A stretch of DNA of 64,000 bases from an uncultured Clostridia bacterium (GCA_947627135.1 CANQUV010000006.1:25670-89669), one strand, 5' to 3'; counted from the stretch's first letter, positions 36,449 to 47,246 are shown. The notes: a model not told the origin generated them from the letters alone. A program made the numbers and translations.

Positions 36449-37624
36449 ATGACGAATTTTTTGGTAAGAAAATTCATCAGGAATTATAAAAATATAAAAG
36501 ATATTAATGTAAGAAATTCTTATGGGGAATTTGCAGGTATTGTGGGAATAATTTGTAACACAATTTTGTTTTTTATGAAAATTATTGCAGGTACTATGTT
36601 CGGATATGTTTCAATTACGGCAGATGCCGTAAACAATTTATCTGATGCTTCATCAAGCGTTGTTAGTTTAATGGGATTTAAAATGTCCGGAAAGCCCGCT
36701 GATGAAGAGCATCCTTACGGACACGGCAGATATGAGTATTTATCAGGTCTTATCGTTGCGGTGCTTATAATGGTAATCGGGGTTGAACTTTTAAAAAGCA
36801 GTGTAGAAAAGGTTATATTTCCAAGTGAAGTTGAATTTAGTTTAATTGCAGTTATTGTACTTGTTTTATCAATTGTAATAAAGCTGTGGCTTGCATTGTT
36901 TAATTACAGTTTAGGTAAAAAAATAAAATCAGCCACATTAAAAGCGACCGGTGCGGACAGCAGAAACGATGTAATAGCAACAATTGCTGTGCTTTCGGCG
37001 ATTTTAATTTCATATTTCTCCGGAATACAGCTTGACGGCATTATGGGTATTCTTGTATCATTGTTTATTTTATACAGCGGTATCGGCATTATTAAAGATA
37101 CATTAGATCCGTTGTTAGGAAGGGCACCTGAAAGAGAGTTTGTTGAAGAAATAAGAAGAAAAATTCTCACTTATCCCGGAGTGTTGGGAACTCACGACTT
37201 ACTTATTCATGATTACGGACCGGGAAGACAATTTGCAAGTGTTCATATTGAAATGGCGGCAGAGGGAGATATTCTTGAAACTCACGATATACTCGATACC
37301 ATAGAACGTGATTTTAATAAAGAGGGACTTAATATGATAGTTCATTTTGACCCTATTGTAACATCAGGGGATAAGGTATCGAATTTAAGAACATGGATAT
37401 CTGAAAAAATCGCACAAATAGATAGCAACCTGACTATACACGACTTAAGAGCAGTTACCTGTAAAACTCACACAAATATATTTTTTGATTGTGTAGTACC
37501 GTCGGATTTTAACATGACTGAAGAGGAACTGAACGAAAAAATATGTAAACTGGTAAGCGATGAGTACCCATCCTATAAGTGTATAATAACCTTTGATAAA
37601 AGCTTTGCGGCGTTACCCCATTAA
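36449..37624 (+). CDS. cation diffusion facilitator transporter
   Basis: A 391-residue CDF-family exporter of divalent metals (Zn, Fe, Mn or similar). Six membrane segments lie between residues 30 and 215. The metal site in TM2 is ADAVNNLSDASSS; the family motif EEHPYGHGRYEYLSG follows, and TM5 carries GADSRNDVIAT. The cytoplasmic C-terminal domain extends to residue ~390, longer than in the minimal members. GGAGG lies upstream of the ATG. Metal specificity cannot be read with certainty; the N-x-x-x-D and D-x-x-x-D pattern suggests Mn/Fe-type members as well as Zn. Confidence 0.9.
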   Translation: MTNFLVRKFIRNYKNIKDINVRNSYGEFAGIVGIICNTILFFMKIIAGTMFGYVSITADAVNNLSDASSSVVSLMGFKMSGKPADEEHPYGHGRYEYLSGLIVAVLIMVIGVELLKSSVEKVIFPSEVEFSLIAVIVLVLSIVIKLWLALFNYSLGKKIKSATLKATGADSRNDVIATIAVLSAILISYFSGIQLDGIMGILVSLFILYSGIGIIKDTLDPLLGRAPEREFVEEIRRKILTYPGVLGTHDLLIHDYGPGRQFASVHIEMAAEGDILETHDILDTIERDFNKEGLNMIVHFDPIVTSGDKVSNLRTWISEKIAQIDSNLTIHDLRAVTCKTHTNIFFDCVVPSDFNMTEEELNEKICKLVSDEYPSYKCIITFDKSFAALPH

Positions 37625-37640
37625 GTAAATAAAAGATATA

Positions 37641-37680
37641 AAAAAGCAGGCGATGTGATTTTTCACACCGCCTGTTTTTT
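37641..37680 (+). terminator. terminator after the CDF gene
   Basis: Arms AAGCAGGCG-TGTGA / TCACA-CGCCTG with a small internal mismatch, then six T. Confidence 0.82.
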
Positions 37681-37689
37681 GCATAAAGT

Positions 37690-37812
37690 AAAAGTTTTTT
37701 TGTTAAGTTTTTTTAAAAAAGTTTGCGAAGGTCAAGGGGTGAGAACCCTTTTTCGCCGCCGAAATGCGACGAAGCCGACTTTCGAAACTGACTTTAAAAA
37801 AGTTAAATAAAG
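37690..37812. repeat. intergenic hairpin-rich stretch, probable REP-like remnant
   Basis: Non-coding. It has AACTTTTT-type tracts, a GGGGTGAGAACCC hairpin and a GTCGGCTTCGTCGCA-type inverted segment, compositionally richer in GC than its surroundings and similar in make-up to the element at 17461-17535. No exact second copy in the window. Confidence 0.35.
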
Positions 37813-37881
37813 ATCAATGAACCGAAACTGGTTTTTAACAAAAAATATATCTAACATAAATATACACAGAAACAGCTGACA

Positions 37882-37912
37882 AAAAGAAGAAACCCTAAAA
37901 AGGGTTTCTTTA
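37882..37912 (-). terminator. terminator of the ANTAR-carAB-pyrG-dapL operon
   Basis: Arms GAAACCC / GGGTTTC around a six-base loop; on the minus strand TTCTTTTTG follows. No other terminator is seen between the operon's first gene at 46555 and this point. Confidence 0.75.
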
Positions 37913-37915
37913 AAT

Positions 37916-39097
37916 TTATTTTTTAAGAAGTTCTTTAATTCTTCTCACAGCTTCAATTGTGTTTTCTCTGTCTCCAAATGAAGTTAATCGGAAATAACCC
38001 TCGCCGTTTTTGCCGAATCCTTCGCCGGGAGTACCAACAACGTTAGCTTCATTGAGAAGAAAATCAAAGAATTCCCATGACCCCATATTATCAGGACATT
38101 TTAACCATATGTACGGTGAATTTTTACCGCCTGTATAGTAAATGCCCAGTTCATCAAGAGCAGAAGAAATAATTTTTGCATTTTCCTGATAGTATGCAAT
38201 ATTTTCTTTGATCTGCTTTTGACCTTCCTGACTGAATACTGCCGCAGCAGCACATTGAACCGGCCATGACACACCGTTAAATTTGGTAGCTTGTCTTCTG
38301 TACCAAAGTGCGTAGAGATTTTCACCGTCTCGCTCTAACTGCTTAGGAATTATTGTGTAGCCGCATCTTGTACCTGTAAAACCGGCAGTTTTTGAAAGTG
38401 AACAAAATTCAATAGCACAGGATTTTGCACCCTCAATTGCATAAATACTTCTGGGAAGGTCTTCGGTAATAAATGCTTCATAAGCAGCGTCATAGAGGAT
38501 AATTGCATTATTTTTATTTGCATAATCTACCCATTCTTTAAGTTGGTCATAAGTATAAGCAGAGCCTGTGGGATTATTGGGGGAGCAAAGGTAGATAATA
38601 TCTGCCTTTACATTTTCATCAGGCATAGCGGCAAAGCCGTTTTTCTGATTTGACGCTGCATAAATTATTTTTCTGCCTGCCATAATGTTAGAGTCAACAT
38701 AAACGGGATAAACAGGGTCGGTTACTAAAACTGTATTATCTGCTGAAAAAATATCTCCGATATTTCCGCAGTCTGATTTTGCACCGTCTGAAACAAATAC
38801 CTCATCAGCAGGAACATCTACCCCAAAGCTTTTGTAATAATCGGATATTGCCTGACGCAAAAATTCATAGCCTTCATAATCCGGATAACCTTTAAAGCTC
38901 TCTTTTTTTGCAAGGTCATCAGCACCTTTTTTCATAGCTTCAACAACAATGGGAGCAAGGGGAAGGGTAACATCTCCTATACCCAGCTTGATTACTGATT
39001 TATCTGGATTTTCCTTTAAAAAGTTATTTGTTCTTTTGGCAATCTCCGCAAACAGGTAGTTTGGAACAAGATTATTAAAATTCTTATTTGTTTTCAA
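37916..39097 (-). CDS. dapL: LL-diaminopimelate aminotransferase
   Basis: A 393-residue class I PLP aminotransferase that converts tetrahydrodipicolinate straight to LL-DAP, bypassing the acylated intermediates. The DapL-specific N-terminus IKLGIGDVTLPLAPIVVEAMKKG and YPDYEGYEFLRQAIS, the SPNNPTGS motif, and the PLP lysine in EFCSLSKTAGFTGTRCGY are all present. The epimerase that acts next, DapF, is encoded two genes upstream as the tail of the CarB frame, so lysine/peptidoglycan DAP synthesis is split around pyrG in one operon. Confidence 0.95.
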   Translation of the reverse strand: MKTNKNFNNLVPNYLFAEIAKRTNNFLKENPDKSVIKLGIGDVTLPLAPIVVEAMKKGADDLAKKESFKGYPDYEGYEFLRQAISDYYKSFGVDVPADEVFVSDGAKSDCGNIGDIFSADNTVLVTDPVYPVYVDSNIMAGRKIIYAASNQKNGFAAMPDENVKADIIYLCSPNNPTGSAYTYDQLKEWVDYANKNNAIILYDAAYEAFITEDLPRSIYAIEGAKSCAIEFCSLSKTAGFTGTRCGYTIIPKQLERDGENLYALWYRRQATKFNGVSWPVQCAAAAVFSQEGQKQIKENIAYYQENAKIISSALDELGIYYTGGKNSPYIWLKCPDNMGSWEFFDFLLNEANVVGTPGEGFGKNGEGYFRLTSFGDRENTIEAVRRIKELLKK

Positions 39098-39147
39098 TGT
39101 AATTTTCCTTTCAAGTGATTTTCTCTTTCATTTTTGGTTTAGTATTA

Positions 39148-40746
<1,599 letters not shown>

Positions 40747-40755
40747 TTACTCTCC

Positions 40756-43700
40756 TTATACTTCAACTTCACCCTCAAATACTTTTTCAGCATTACCTGT
40801 CATATAAACTGTATCGTCTGTGTAATTTATTACAAGATCTCCGCCTTTAAGCTTAACAGTTATGTCTGTTCCTTTTTTGCAGAAACCGTTTTCACAGGCA
40901 GCAACAGCAACGGCACAAGCCCCTGTTCCGCATGCCCATGTTTCGCCTGAACCTCTTTCCCAAACTCTCATTTTAATTGTGTTTTCATTGATAACCTTTA
41001 CAAACTCTGTATTAACCCTCTCCGGGAAAATCGGGTCGTTTTCAAATAAGGGACCTAAATTTTCAAGGTCAAGACTGTCTACATTATCAACAAATACTAC
41101 ACAATGAGGATTACCCATAGATACACAGGTAATGTTGTATTCTTTTTCGCCTATTGTTACAGGTTCATTTATAATTTTTTCTTTTTCTGATTTAACCGGA
41201 ATTTCTTTAGGGTCAAGAACGGCTTTACCCATATCAACTCTTAAGCGCTTAACTTCTCCGCCTCTTGTATATGCCTTAAGGTGTTTGATTCCGCTTAATG
41301 TTTCAATTGTGATTTCGCTCTTTTCATTTACATCTATCATACCGTGGTCAAAGAGGAATTTGCCTACACATCTTATTCCGTTTCCGCACATTTTGCCCTC
41401 GCTTCCGTCAAGATTAAACATACGCATTTTTGCATCTGCAACACTTGATGGGCAAACAAGAATAATTCCGTCACCGCCGATCCCGAAGTGTCTGTCTGAA
41501 AGTCTTACAGCCAAAGCCTCAGGATTTGATATTTTCTGGTCAAATGTAGAACAGTATATATAGTCGTTTCCGATGCCCTGCATCTTGGTAAATTTAAGTT
41601 TCATCTTATGCTCCCTCATGTTGTTAATGTCAACAAGTTCTGTATTGTGTTCCGAATAACGGCTTATCAAGCAATCTGCCAAGGCATTTGCGGTGTCTAT
41701 TGAAGTTAAACACGGAATGTTCCTTTCAACAGTTTTTCTGCGTATTTTAACTGAATCTCTTGATGGGATCCTTCCCTTTGATGATGTTGAAATTACATAT
41801 TGAACCTTACCGCTTTCAATAAGAGTAAGAGTGTTATCTTCGTGGGATTCGTGGATTTTCTTAACTGTTACGGCATCAATACCATAGGTTTCTAAAACTT
41901 CTGCCGTACCTTTAGTAGCGTAAATTGTAAAGCCCATATCAAAGTATTTCTTTGCAACCTCGCCGATTTCTTCTTTATCAGAATTACGAACGGTAATAAA
42001 TACACCGCCGTTTTTCTTCATTTTATAGCCTGCTCCTATAAGACCTTTATAAAGTGCTTCTTCCAAAGTTCCGGCAATACCAAGAACTTCACCGGTAGAT
42101 TTCATTTCAGGACCTAAATGGTTATCAACATTGATCAGCTTTTCAAAGCTGAAAACAGGTACTTTAACGGCTGTGTAACAGCTTTTTCTGTAAAGACCTG
42201 TTCCGTAACCCATATCAGAAAGTTTTTCTCCAAGCATTGCCCTTGTAGCCAAATCAACCATTGGTACTCCTGTAACTTTACTGATATAAGGTATTGTTCT
42301 TGAAGAACGGGGATTTACTTCAATTACATAAAGATCTCCCTTATAAATAAGATACTGAATATTTACAAGACCTTTTGTTTTAAGTGAAAGAGCAAGGTTT
42401 TTAGAGCTTTCTATAATAATTTCAGTCATTTCATCTGAAAGATTCCACGCAGGATAAACTGCAATTGAATCGCCTGAATGAACGCCTGCACGCTCAACAT
42501 GCTCCATAATACCGGGAATTAAAATGTCCTCGCCGTCACATATTGCATCTACCTCAAGTTCCGTACCTTGTAAGTATTTATCAATAAGAATCGGGTTTTC
42601 AATATTCTGTGCAAGAATAATTGCCATGTATTCTTCAACATCAGCTTCGTTAAAGGCGATGATCATATTCTGACCGCCCAATACATAAGACGGACGAAGC
42701 AAAACAGGATAACCAATATTTTTTGCAACATCAAGCGCTTCTTCGGTAGTCATAACAGTTACGCCCTTTGGTCGCTTAATATTGTATTTTTCAAGAAGTT
42801 CGTCGAAACGCTCTCTGTCTTCGGCAGTATCAATAGCGTCATAAGATGTTCCGAGAATTCTTATACCGTTGGTGCTTAAAAATTCAGTAAGCTTGATAGC
42901 TGTCTGACCGCCGAATGCAACAACTACACCATAAGGTTTTTCTGTTTTAATAATTCCCATTACATCTTCTTTTGTAAGAGGTTCAAAATAAAGTCTGTCG
43001 GCGGTATCAAAGTCGGTAGATACTGTTTCAGGATTGTTGTTTATAATCACAACGTCATAGCCTGCTTCTTTTAACGCCCATACACAATGAACTGAAGCAT
43101 AGTCAAATTCAATGCCTTGACCTATTCTTATAGGACCTGAACCTAAAACGATAATAGTTTGTTTTCCGTCGTTAGTTTCTTTAATAAATTCTTCTGCTTC
43201 ATTTTCTTTATCAAAGGTGGAGTAGAAGTACGGGGTTTCTGCAGCAAATTCAGCAGCACAAGTATCTACCATTTTATAAACGGGAACAAGAGGTTCGCTG
43301 ATTTTACAGCCTGAAAGCTTCTCAATCGTTTCGTCAAGAAAGCCCATATTTTTAGCTTCGGTATAAAGCTCTTGTGTAAGGTTTCCGTTACTTAATTTTT
43401 TATCTGTATTTACAAGATTGATCAGCTTTTCAAGGAACCATTCGTCAATCATCGTAATATTATGTATTTCTTCAACTGTAACTCCACGTTTTAACGCTTC
43501 ATATACACAGAATATACGCTGGTCGTCACAAACACTTAAACGGTCAACAACAGAAGCGTAAGACATTTCCTGAAACTGTTTGTCATCAAGTGTGTTATGA
43601 GAAATTTCAGCACCTCTTACAGCTTTCATAATGGCCTGTTCAAAAGTAGGAGCAATAGCCATAACTTCGCCTGTTGCCTTCATCTGGGTGCCAAGTGTAC

Positions 43701-44808
43701 GCTTTGCATAAACAAATTTATCAAAAGGCCATTTGGGAAGCTTAACTACAACATAGTCAAGTGCAGGCTCAAAGCAGGCGTATGTACTGCCGGTAACTGC
43801 ATTTTTAATTTCTGAAAGAGTATATCCGATTGCAATCTTAGCCGCAACTTTAGCAATAGGATAGCCTGTTGCCTTTGAAGCCAAAGCAGATGATCGGGAA
43901 ACTCTGGGGTTTACTTCAATAACAGCATATTCAAAGGTTTCGGGATTTAATGCAAACTGACAGTTACATCCGCCCTCAACCTTTAATGCTGAAATAATAT
44001 CAAGAGCTGCACTTCTTAACATTTGATACTCTTTATCGGCAAGTGTAACAGTAGGCGCAATAACGATGCTGTCGCCTGTATGAACTCCAACAGGGTCAAA
44101 GTTTTCCATTGAGCAGACAGTAATAACATTTCCCATACTGTCACGCATAACTTCAAATTCTACTTCTTTCCAGCCTGAAATGCATTTCTCAACCAGAACC
44201 TGTGTGATGGGGGAAAGCTCAAGACCGTTGGAAGTTATCTCCCTTAATTCATCTTCATTATTAACAATACCGCCGCCTGTACCTCCCAGTGTAAAAGCAG
44301 GGCGGATAATTACGGGATATCCGATTTCATCTGCAAATTTAACGGCAGTCTCAACATCGTTTACAACTAAAGACGGAATAACAGGCTGATTAATTGACAT
44401 CATTGTGTCTTTAAACATTTGTCTGTCTTCGGCTTTATCAATAGTTTCCGGGTTTGCGCCCAAAAGCTGAACTCCGTATTTTTCAAGAAAACCTTCCTTT
44501 GCAAGCTGCATTGAAAGTGTTAAGCCTGTTTGTCCTCCAAGGGTGGAAAGCAAACTGTCCGGACGTTCTTTCTTAATAATTCTCTTAACTGTCTCAAGGG
44601 TCAAAGGTTCAATATAAACTTTATCTGCCATGGCGTTATCCGTCATAATTGTTGCAGGGTTTGAGTTTACAAGAATAACCTCAAGTCCCTCTTCCTTTAA
44701 TGCGCGGCATGCCTGTGTTCCTGCATAGTCAAATTCGGCAGCCTGACCTATTACGATAGGACCCGATCCGATCACCATTACTCTCTTAATGTTTGGTTTT
44801 AGTGGCAT
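40756..44808 (-). CDS. carB-dapF: carbamoyl-phosphate synthase large subunit fused in frame to diaminopimelate epimerase
   Basis: One uninterrupted 1350-residue frame. Residues 1-1068 are a full CarB: two ATP-grasp halves (GSGPIVIGQAAEFDYAG and GSGPIRIGQGIEFDYAS mark each), then the allosteric domain with FITVRNSDKEE. With no stop, the seam NTELVDINNMREHK passes into a complete DapF (282 residues): MKLKFTKMQGIGNDYIY, catalytic Cys in MCGNGIRCVGKFL and in ACGTGACAVAVAA. At the seam an ATG (41602-41604) sits six bases after GAGGGAG (41611-41617), so a separate DapF could also be made. The start is ATG 44808 behind GAGG; the frame's earlier TTG is not used. CarB serves arginine and pyrimidines, DapF serves DAP/lysine. 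Confidence 0.95.
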   Translation of the reverse strand: MPLKPNIKRVMVIGSGPIVIGQAAEFDYAGTQACRALKEEGLEVILVNSNPATIMTDNAMADKVYIEPLTLETVKRIIKKERPDSLLSTLGGQTGLTLSMQLAKEGFLEKYGVQLLGANPETIDKAEDRQMFKDTMMSINQPVIPSLVVNDVETAVKFADEIGYPVIIRPAFTLGGTGGGIVNNEDELREITSNGLELSPITQVLVEKCISGWKEVEFEVMRDSMGNVITVCSMENFDPVGVHTGDSIVIAPTVTLADKEYQMLRSAALDIISALKVEGGCNCQFALNPETFEYAVIEVNPRVSRSSALASKATGYPIAKVAAKIAIGYTLSEIKNAVTGSTYACFEPALDYVVVKLPKWPFDKFVYAKRTLGTQMKATGEVMAIAPTFEQAIMKAVRGAEISHNTLDDKQFQEMSYASVVDRLSVCDDQRIFCVYEALKRGVTVEEIHNITMIDEWFLEKLINLVNTDKKLSNGNLTQELYTEAKNMGFLDETIEKLSGCKISEPLVPVYKMVDTCAAEFAAETPYFYSTFDKENEAEEFIKETNDGKQTIIVLGSGPIRIGQGIEFDYASVHCVWALKEAGYDVVIINNNPETVSTDFDTADRLYFEPLTKEDVMGIIKTEKPYGVVVAFGGQTAIKLTEFLSTNGIRILGTSYDAIDTAEDRERFDELLEKYNIKRPKGVTVMTTEEALDVAKNIGYPVLLRPSYVLGGQNMIIAFNEADVEEYMAIILAQNIENPILIDKYLQGTELEVDAICDGEDILIPGIMEHVERAGVHSGDSIAVYPAWNLSDEMTEIIIESSKNLALSLKTKGLVNIQYLIYKGDLYVIEVNPRSSRTIPYISKVTGVPMVDLATRAMLGEKLSDMGYGTGLYRKSCYTAVKVPVFSFEKLINVDNHLGPEMKSTGEVLGIAGTLEEALYKGLIGAGYKMKKNGGVFITVRNSDKEEIGEVAKKYFDMGFTIYATKGTAEVLETYGIDAVTVKKIHESHEDNTLTLIESGKVQYVISTSSKGRIPSRDSVKIRRKTVERNIPCLTSIDTANALADCLISRYSEHNTELVDINNMREHKMKLKFTKMQGIGNDYIYCSTFDQKISNPEALAVRLSDRHFGIGGDGIILVCPSSVADAKMRMFNLDGSEGKMCGNGIRCVGKFLFDHGMIDVNEKSEITIETLSGIKHLKAYTRGGEVKRLRVDMGKAVLDPKEIPVKSEKEKIINEPVTIGEKEYNITCVSMGNPHCVVFVDNVDSLDLENLGPLFENDPIFPERVNTEFVKVINENTIKMRVWERGSGETWACGTGACAVAVAACENGFCKKGTDITVKLKGGDLVINYTDDTVYMTGNAEKVFEGEVEV
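41602..41617 (-). promoter_or_regulatory. internal ribosome site and ATG for DapF inside the CarB-DapF frame
   Basis: Minus strand: GAGGGAG, six bases CATAAG, then ATG in the same frame as CarB. Spacing is ideal for initiation. The encoded residues MRE in the seam are dictated by this sequence. Confidence 0.65.
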
Positions 44809-44871
44809 ATTATCATTCCTCAACTTTATAATTCACTTACTTAATTCATTGTTTATATTATTAATTCAGTA

Positions 44872-45954
44872 TTACTTTTTGTTGTTTTTCATCAGTTCGA
44901 TAAAACGATCAAATAAGAACGCTGTATCGTGAGGTCCTCCGCATGCTTCAGGGTGGAACTGAACGGAAAATGCGGGCATATCAGTATAGTTGACGCCTTC
45001 GCAGGTTCTGTCGTTACCGTTTACAAATCCTTCTTCTGCATTATCAGGCAGGCTTTCACTTACAACTGCATAGCCGTGGTTTTGACTTGTAATGTAAACA
45101 CGATTTGTTTTTAAATCAACAGCAGGTTGGTTTGCTCCTCTGTGTCCATACTTAAGTTTTGAGGTTTTTGCACCTTGTGAAAGCGCTAAAAGCTGATGAC
45201 CTAAACAAATTCCAAAAATGGGGATTTTCTTATCACAAAGCTTTTTGATTTCTTTAATAATTTCCGTATTTTCGCTTGGGTCTCCCGGTCCGTTTGAAAG
45301 CATTATTCCGTCAGGATTCATTTTAATTATTTCATCAGCGCTTGTGTTTCCCGGAACAACCGTTACATCGCAGCCTCTTTTAACAAGCTCCCTGCATATA
45401 TTGTACTTTGCTCCAAAATCCATAAGCGTAACCTTTAGGTCGTGTGTTTCGGATTCAAACAATTCAGAATTTTCAGCAACAACGCTTTTTACAGCTTCTG
45501 TAATTTTGTAAGACTTTATTTCTTCAACATCTTTTTCAAAATTATCGAGACTATAAGTTAACTTACAGTTCATAACACCGTATTCCCTTACTATTTTTGT
45601 TAAGGCTCTTGTGTCAATGTCATACATAGCAGGTATATCGCTGTTTTTTAAAAAGGTGTCAAGATCCCCCTCACAACGGAAGTTAGAAGGAGCTTGGCAC
45701 CAATTTCTTACTATATAAGCTTTTAAAAACGGAGAATTACTCTCAAAATCAGAGGGAATAACTCCGTAGTTTCCAATTAGTGGGAAGGTCTGAATAACCA
45801 CCTGACCGTAATAGCTGGGGTCGGTGAGTGTTTCAAGATAGCCTGTCATAGCGGTTGTAAAAACAAGCTCTCCTGTGGTTTCTTTTTCGGCGCCGAAGGC
45901 TTTGCCTTCAAAATAAGTGCCGTTTTCCAAAATTAAATATGCACTGCGGCTCAT
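44872..45954 (-). CDS. carA: carbamoyl-phosphate synthase small (glutaminase) subunit
   Basis: A 360-residue subunit that hydrolyses glutamine and passes ammonia to CarB. N-terminal domain SAYLILENGTYFEGKAFGAEKETTGELVF, then the class I glutaminase domain with VTLMDFGAKYNI, the nucleophile Cys in FGICLGHQLLAL and the His/Glu pair in SVQFHPEACGGP. GAAAGGAATG precedes the ATG. It begins 31 bases after the ANTAR regulator gene and lies 63 bases before carB, no terminator in either gap. Confidence 0.97.
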   Translation of the reverse strand: MSRSAYLILENGTYFEGKAFGAEKETTGELVFTTAMTGYLETLTDPSYYGQVVIQTFPLIGNYGVIPSDFESNSPFLKAYIVRNWCQAPSNFRCEGDLDTFLKNSDIPAMYDIDTRALTKIVREYGVMNCKLTYSLDNFEKDVEEIKSYKITEAVKSVVAENSELFESETHDLKVTLMDFGAKYNICRELVKRGCDVTVVPGNTSADEIIKMNPDGIMLSNGPGDPSENTEIIKEIKKLCDKKIPIFGICLGHQLLALSQGAKTSKLKYGHRGANQPAVDLKTNRVYITSQNHGYAVVSESLPDNAEEGFVNGNDRTCEGVNYTDMPAFSVQFHPEACGGPHDTAFLFDRFIELMKNNKK

Positions 45955-45985
45955 AAATATAACATTCCTTTCACAAAATGCTGTA

Positions 45986-46555
45986 TTAGTTTTCGTATGT
46001 TTTAATTACCTGTTTTGCAATTTGTATTTTGCTTATGCGCAAGTCCATAGCCTGTTTTTCAAGGTAATGGTGGGCCTGCTTTTCCGTCATAGTCAGACAC
46101 TGCATAAGCAGAAGTTTCGCTCGGTTAACTAGTTTGACTTCTTCAACCATATTTTTAAGCTTATCGTTCTCCTGAACTACTCCGAGTATGCGATTTCTGT
46201 AACAATCAGTAAAAATTAAATAATGATGAAACAGATGTTTGTTAATTGGTCTTGAAATTACAAGTATGCCATATTTTGTAAGTTCTTCAAGTACATCAGC
46301 CGAGTGCTGTTCGTGAACAATAACAACAACGCATGCTTGTGTATTAGTTGCGGCAAAAATTGCAAGATCAAGTCCTGTTTCATTTTCAAGAGGAATATTT
46401 ATTAAAATCAAATCATATTCCTCTTTGCCAATAAAATCCTTGGCAGTTGCCGAGCTGCTTGCAAGGCTTGAATTCTTATAGCCCTCCGAGTATAGCAACT
46501 GAGCAAGGGATTCTGTACTTTGCTTTGTTTTAGAAATAATCAACGCTTTTTTCAC
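45986..46555 (-). CDS. ANTAR-domain antiterminator with a degenerate receiver domain
   Basis: A 189-residue protein. Residues 1-115 have the fold pattern of a response-regulator receiver, but the phospho-acceptor Asp is Asn (YDLILINIPL), the N-terminal acidic pair is missing, and the conserved Lys is Arg (ISRPI). After a coiled coil (residues ~120-140) comes the ANTAR RNA-binding domain KLVNRAKLLLMQCLTMTEKQAHHYLEKQAMDLRISKIQIAKQVI. ANTAR proteins bind six-base-loop hairpins and prevent termination. The divergent glnA leader and the amt leader both carry such hairpins (47165-47180, 49395-49408). Start GTG 46553-46555 chosen because GGTGA precedes it and MKKALIISKT fits; a TTG four codons upstream is possible. 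Confidence 0.9.
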   Translation of the reverse strand: MKKALIISKTKQSTESLAQLLYSEGYKNSSLASSSATAKDFIGKEEYDLILINIPLENETGLDLAIFAATNTQACVVVIVHEQHSADVLEELTKYGILVISRPINKHLFHHYLIFTDCYRNRILGVVQENDKLKNMVEEVKLVNRAKLLLMQCLTMTEKQAHHYLEKQAMDLRISKIQIAKQVIKTYEN

Positions 46556-47122
46556 AGATATCACCAATGTATAATTGTAATGTATTTAGTCGAAAATGTT
46601 ATTACTTATAAGAATTAAGATAAAAAAATTTAATAAATATTTTTTCTGTTATTGTAAAAGGAATGCTTTCAAGGAAAAAACTGTTTTTTCATTTCGACTA
46701 TTTTATTTTATGAATATTAAATATTAAATAAACTAAAAATTTGCAGTGCATAGAATTAAAGTAATTAAAAATTTTTATTATATTTTTTATATAAACTAAT
46801 AAAGCCTCCTTTAAAGTAATATTAAATAATACGAAAAATAAAAGTTATAAAAGATTAACAAATGAATTTTAAATTCATAAAATATGATGTATATAAAATC
46901 CTTTGTAATGCTATATATAACTTAATTATATATATTTATATAACAAATTTATTATAAGACTTTAAAGGCAGGCGTGTCAATAGATAAAAGCATAATTTTA
47001 TAAGTTAAATTGCAAAAAATAATTTCAAATAGTTAAATTCTTTAAATTTTTAGCGATAAATTTAAAAATTTTGCAAGAAATTAATAAAAACTTGCAAAAT
47101 AAAAGGAAAATTTAAAATTGCT
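46556..47122. other. AT-rich divergent region between the ANTAR gene and glnA
   Basis: About 570 bases without a credible gene. Very AT-rich, with runs such as TATATAACTTAATTATATA. It must contain the promoter of the carAB operon on the minus strand, which I cannot place with confidence. Confidence 0.55.
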
Positions 47123-47151
47123 ATTGACAAAACTATAAATAGAGTATATAC
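47123..47151 (+). promoter_or_regulatory. strong sigma-A promoter of glnA
   Basis: TTGACA (47123-47128), 17 bases, TATACT (47146-47151). Transcription should start near 47158, seven bases before the antiterminator hairpin. Confidence 0.88.
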
Positions 47152-47164
47152 TTGCAGTAATGAC

Positions 47165-47206
47165 ACAGCAAAGGCGCTGTAGGCATAGTCCTACGGCGCC
47201 CTTTTT
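47165..47206 (+). promoter_or_regulatory. glnA leader: ANTAR-type hairpin overlapping an intrinsic terminator
   Basis: Two exclusive folds. (1) ACAGC (47165-47169), loop AAAGGC, GCTGT (47176-47180): a six-base loop with A at position 1 and G at position 4. (2) A terminator with an 11-bp stem, 47173-47183 paired with 47190-47200, loop CATAGT, then five T at 47202-47206. Loop and 3' arm of fold 1 are the 5' arm of fold 2. A protein that stabilises fold 1 would let RNA polymerase read into glnA. Confidence 0.72.
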
Positions 47207-47246
47207 ATGTCTAAACATTATAAAAAACGAATGGGAGAGTGCAAAA

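Noticed and set aside
47160..47246. N-terminal extension of glutamine synthetase by 29 residues
   Set aside because: It is translated from the leader hairpins; ATG 47247 follows GGGAGAG and gives the family N-terminus.
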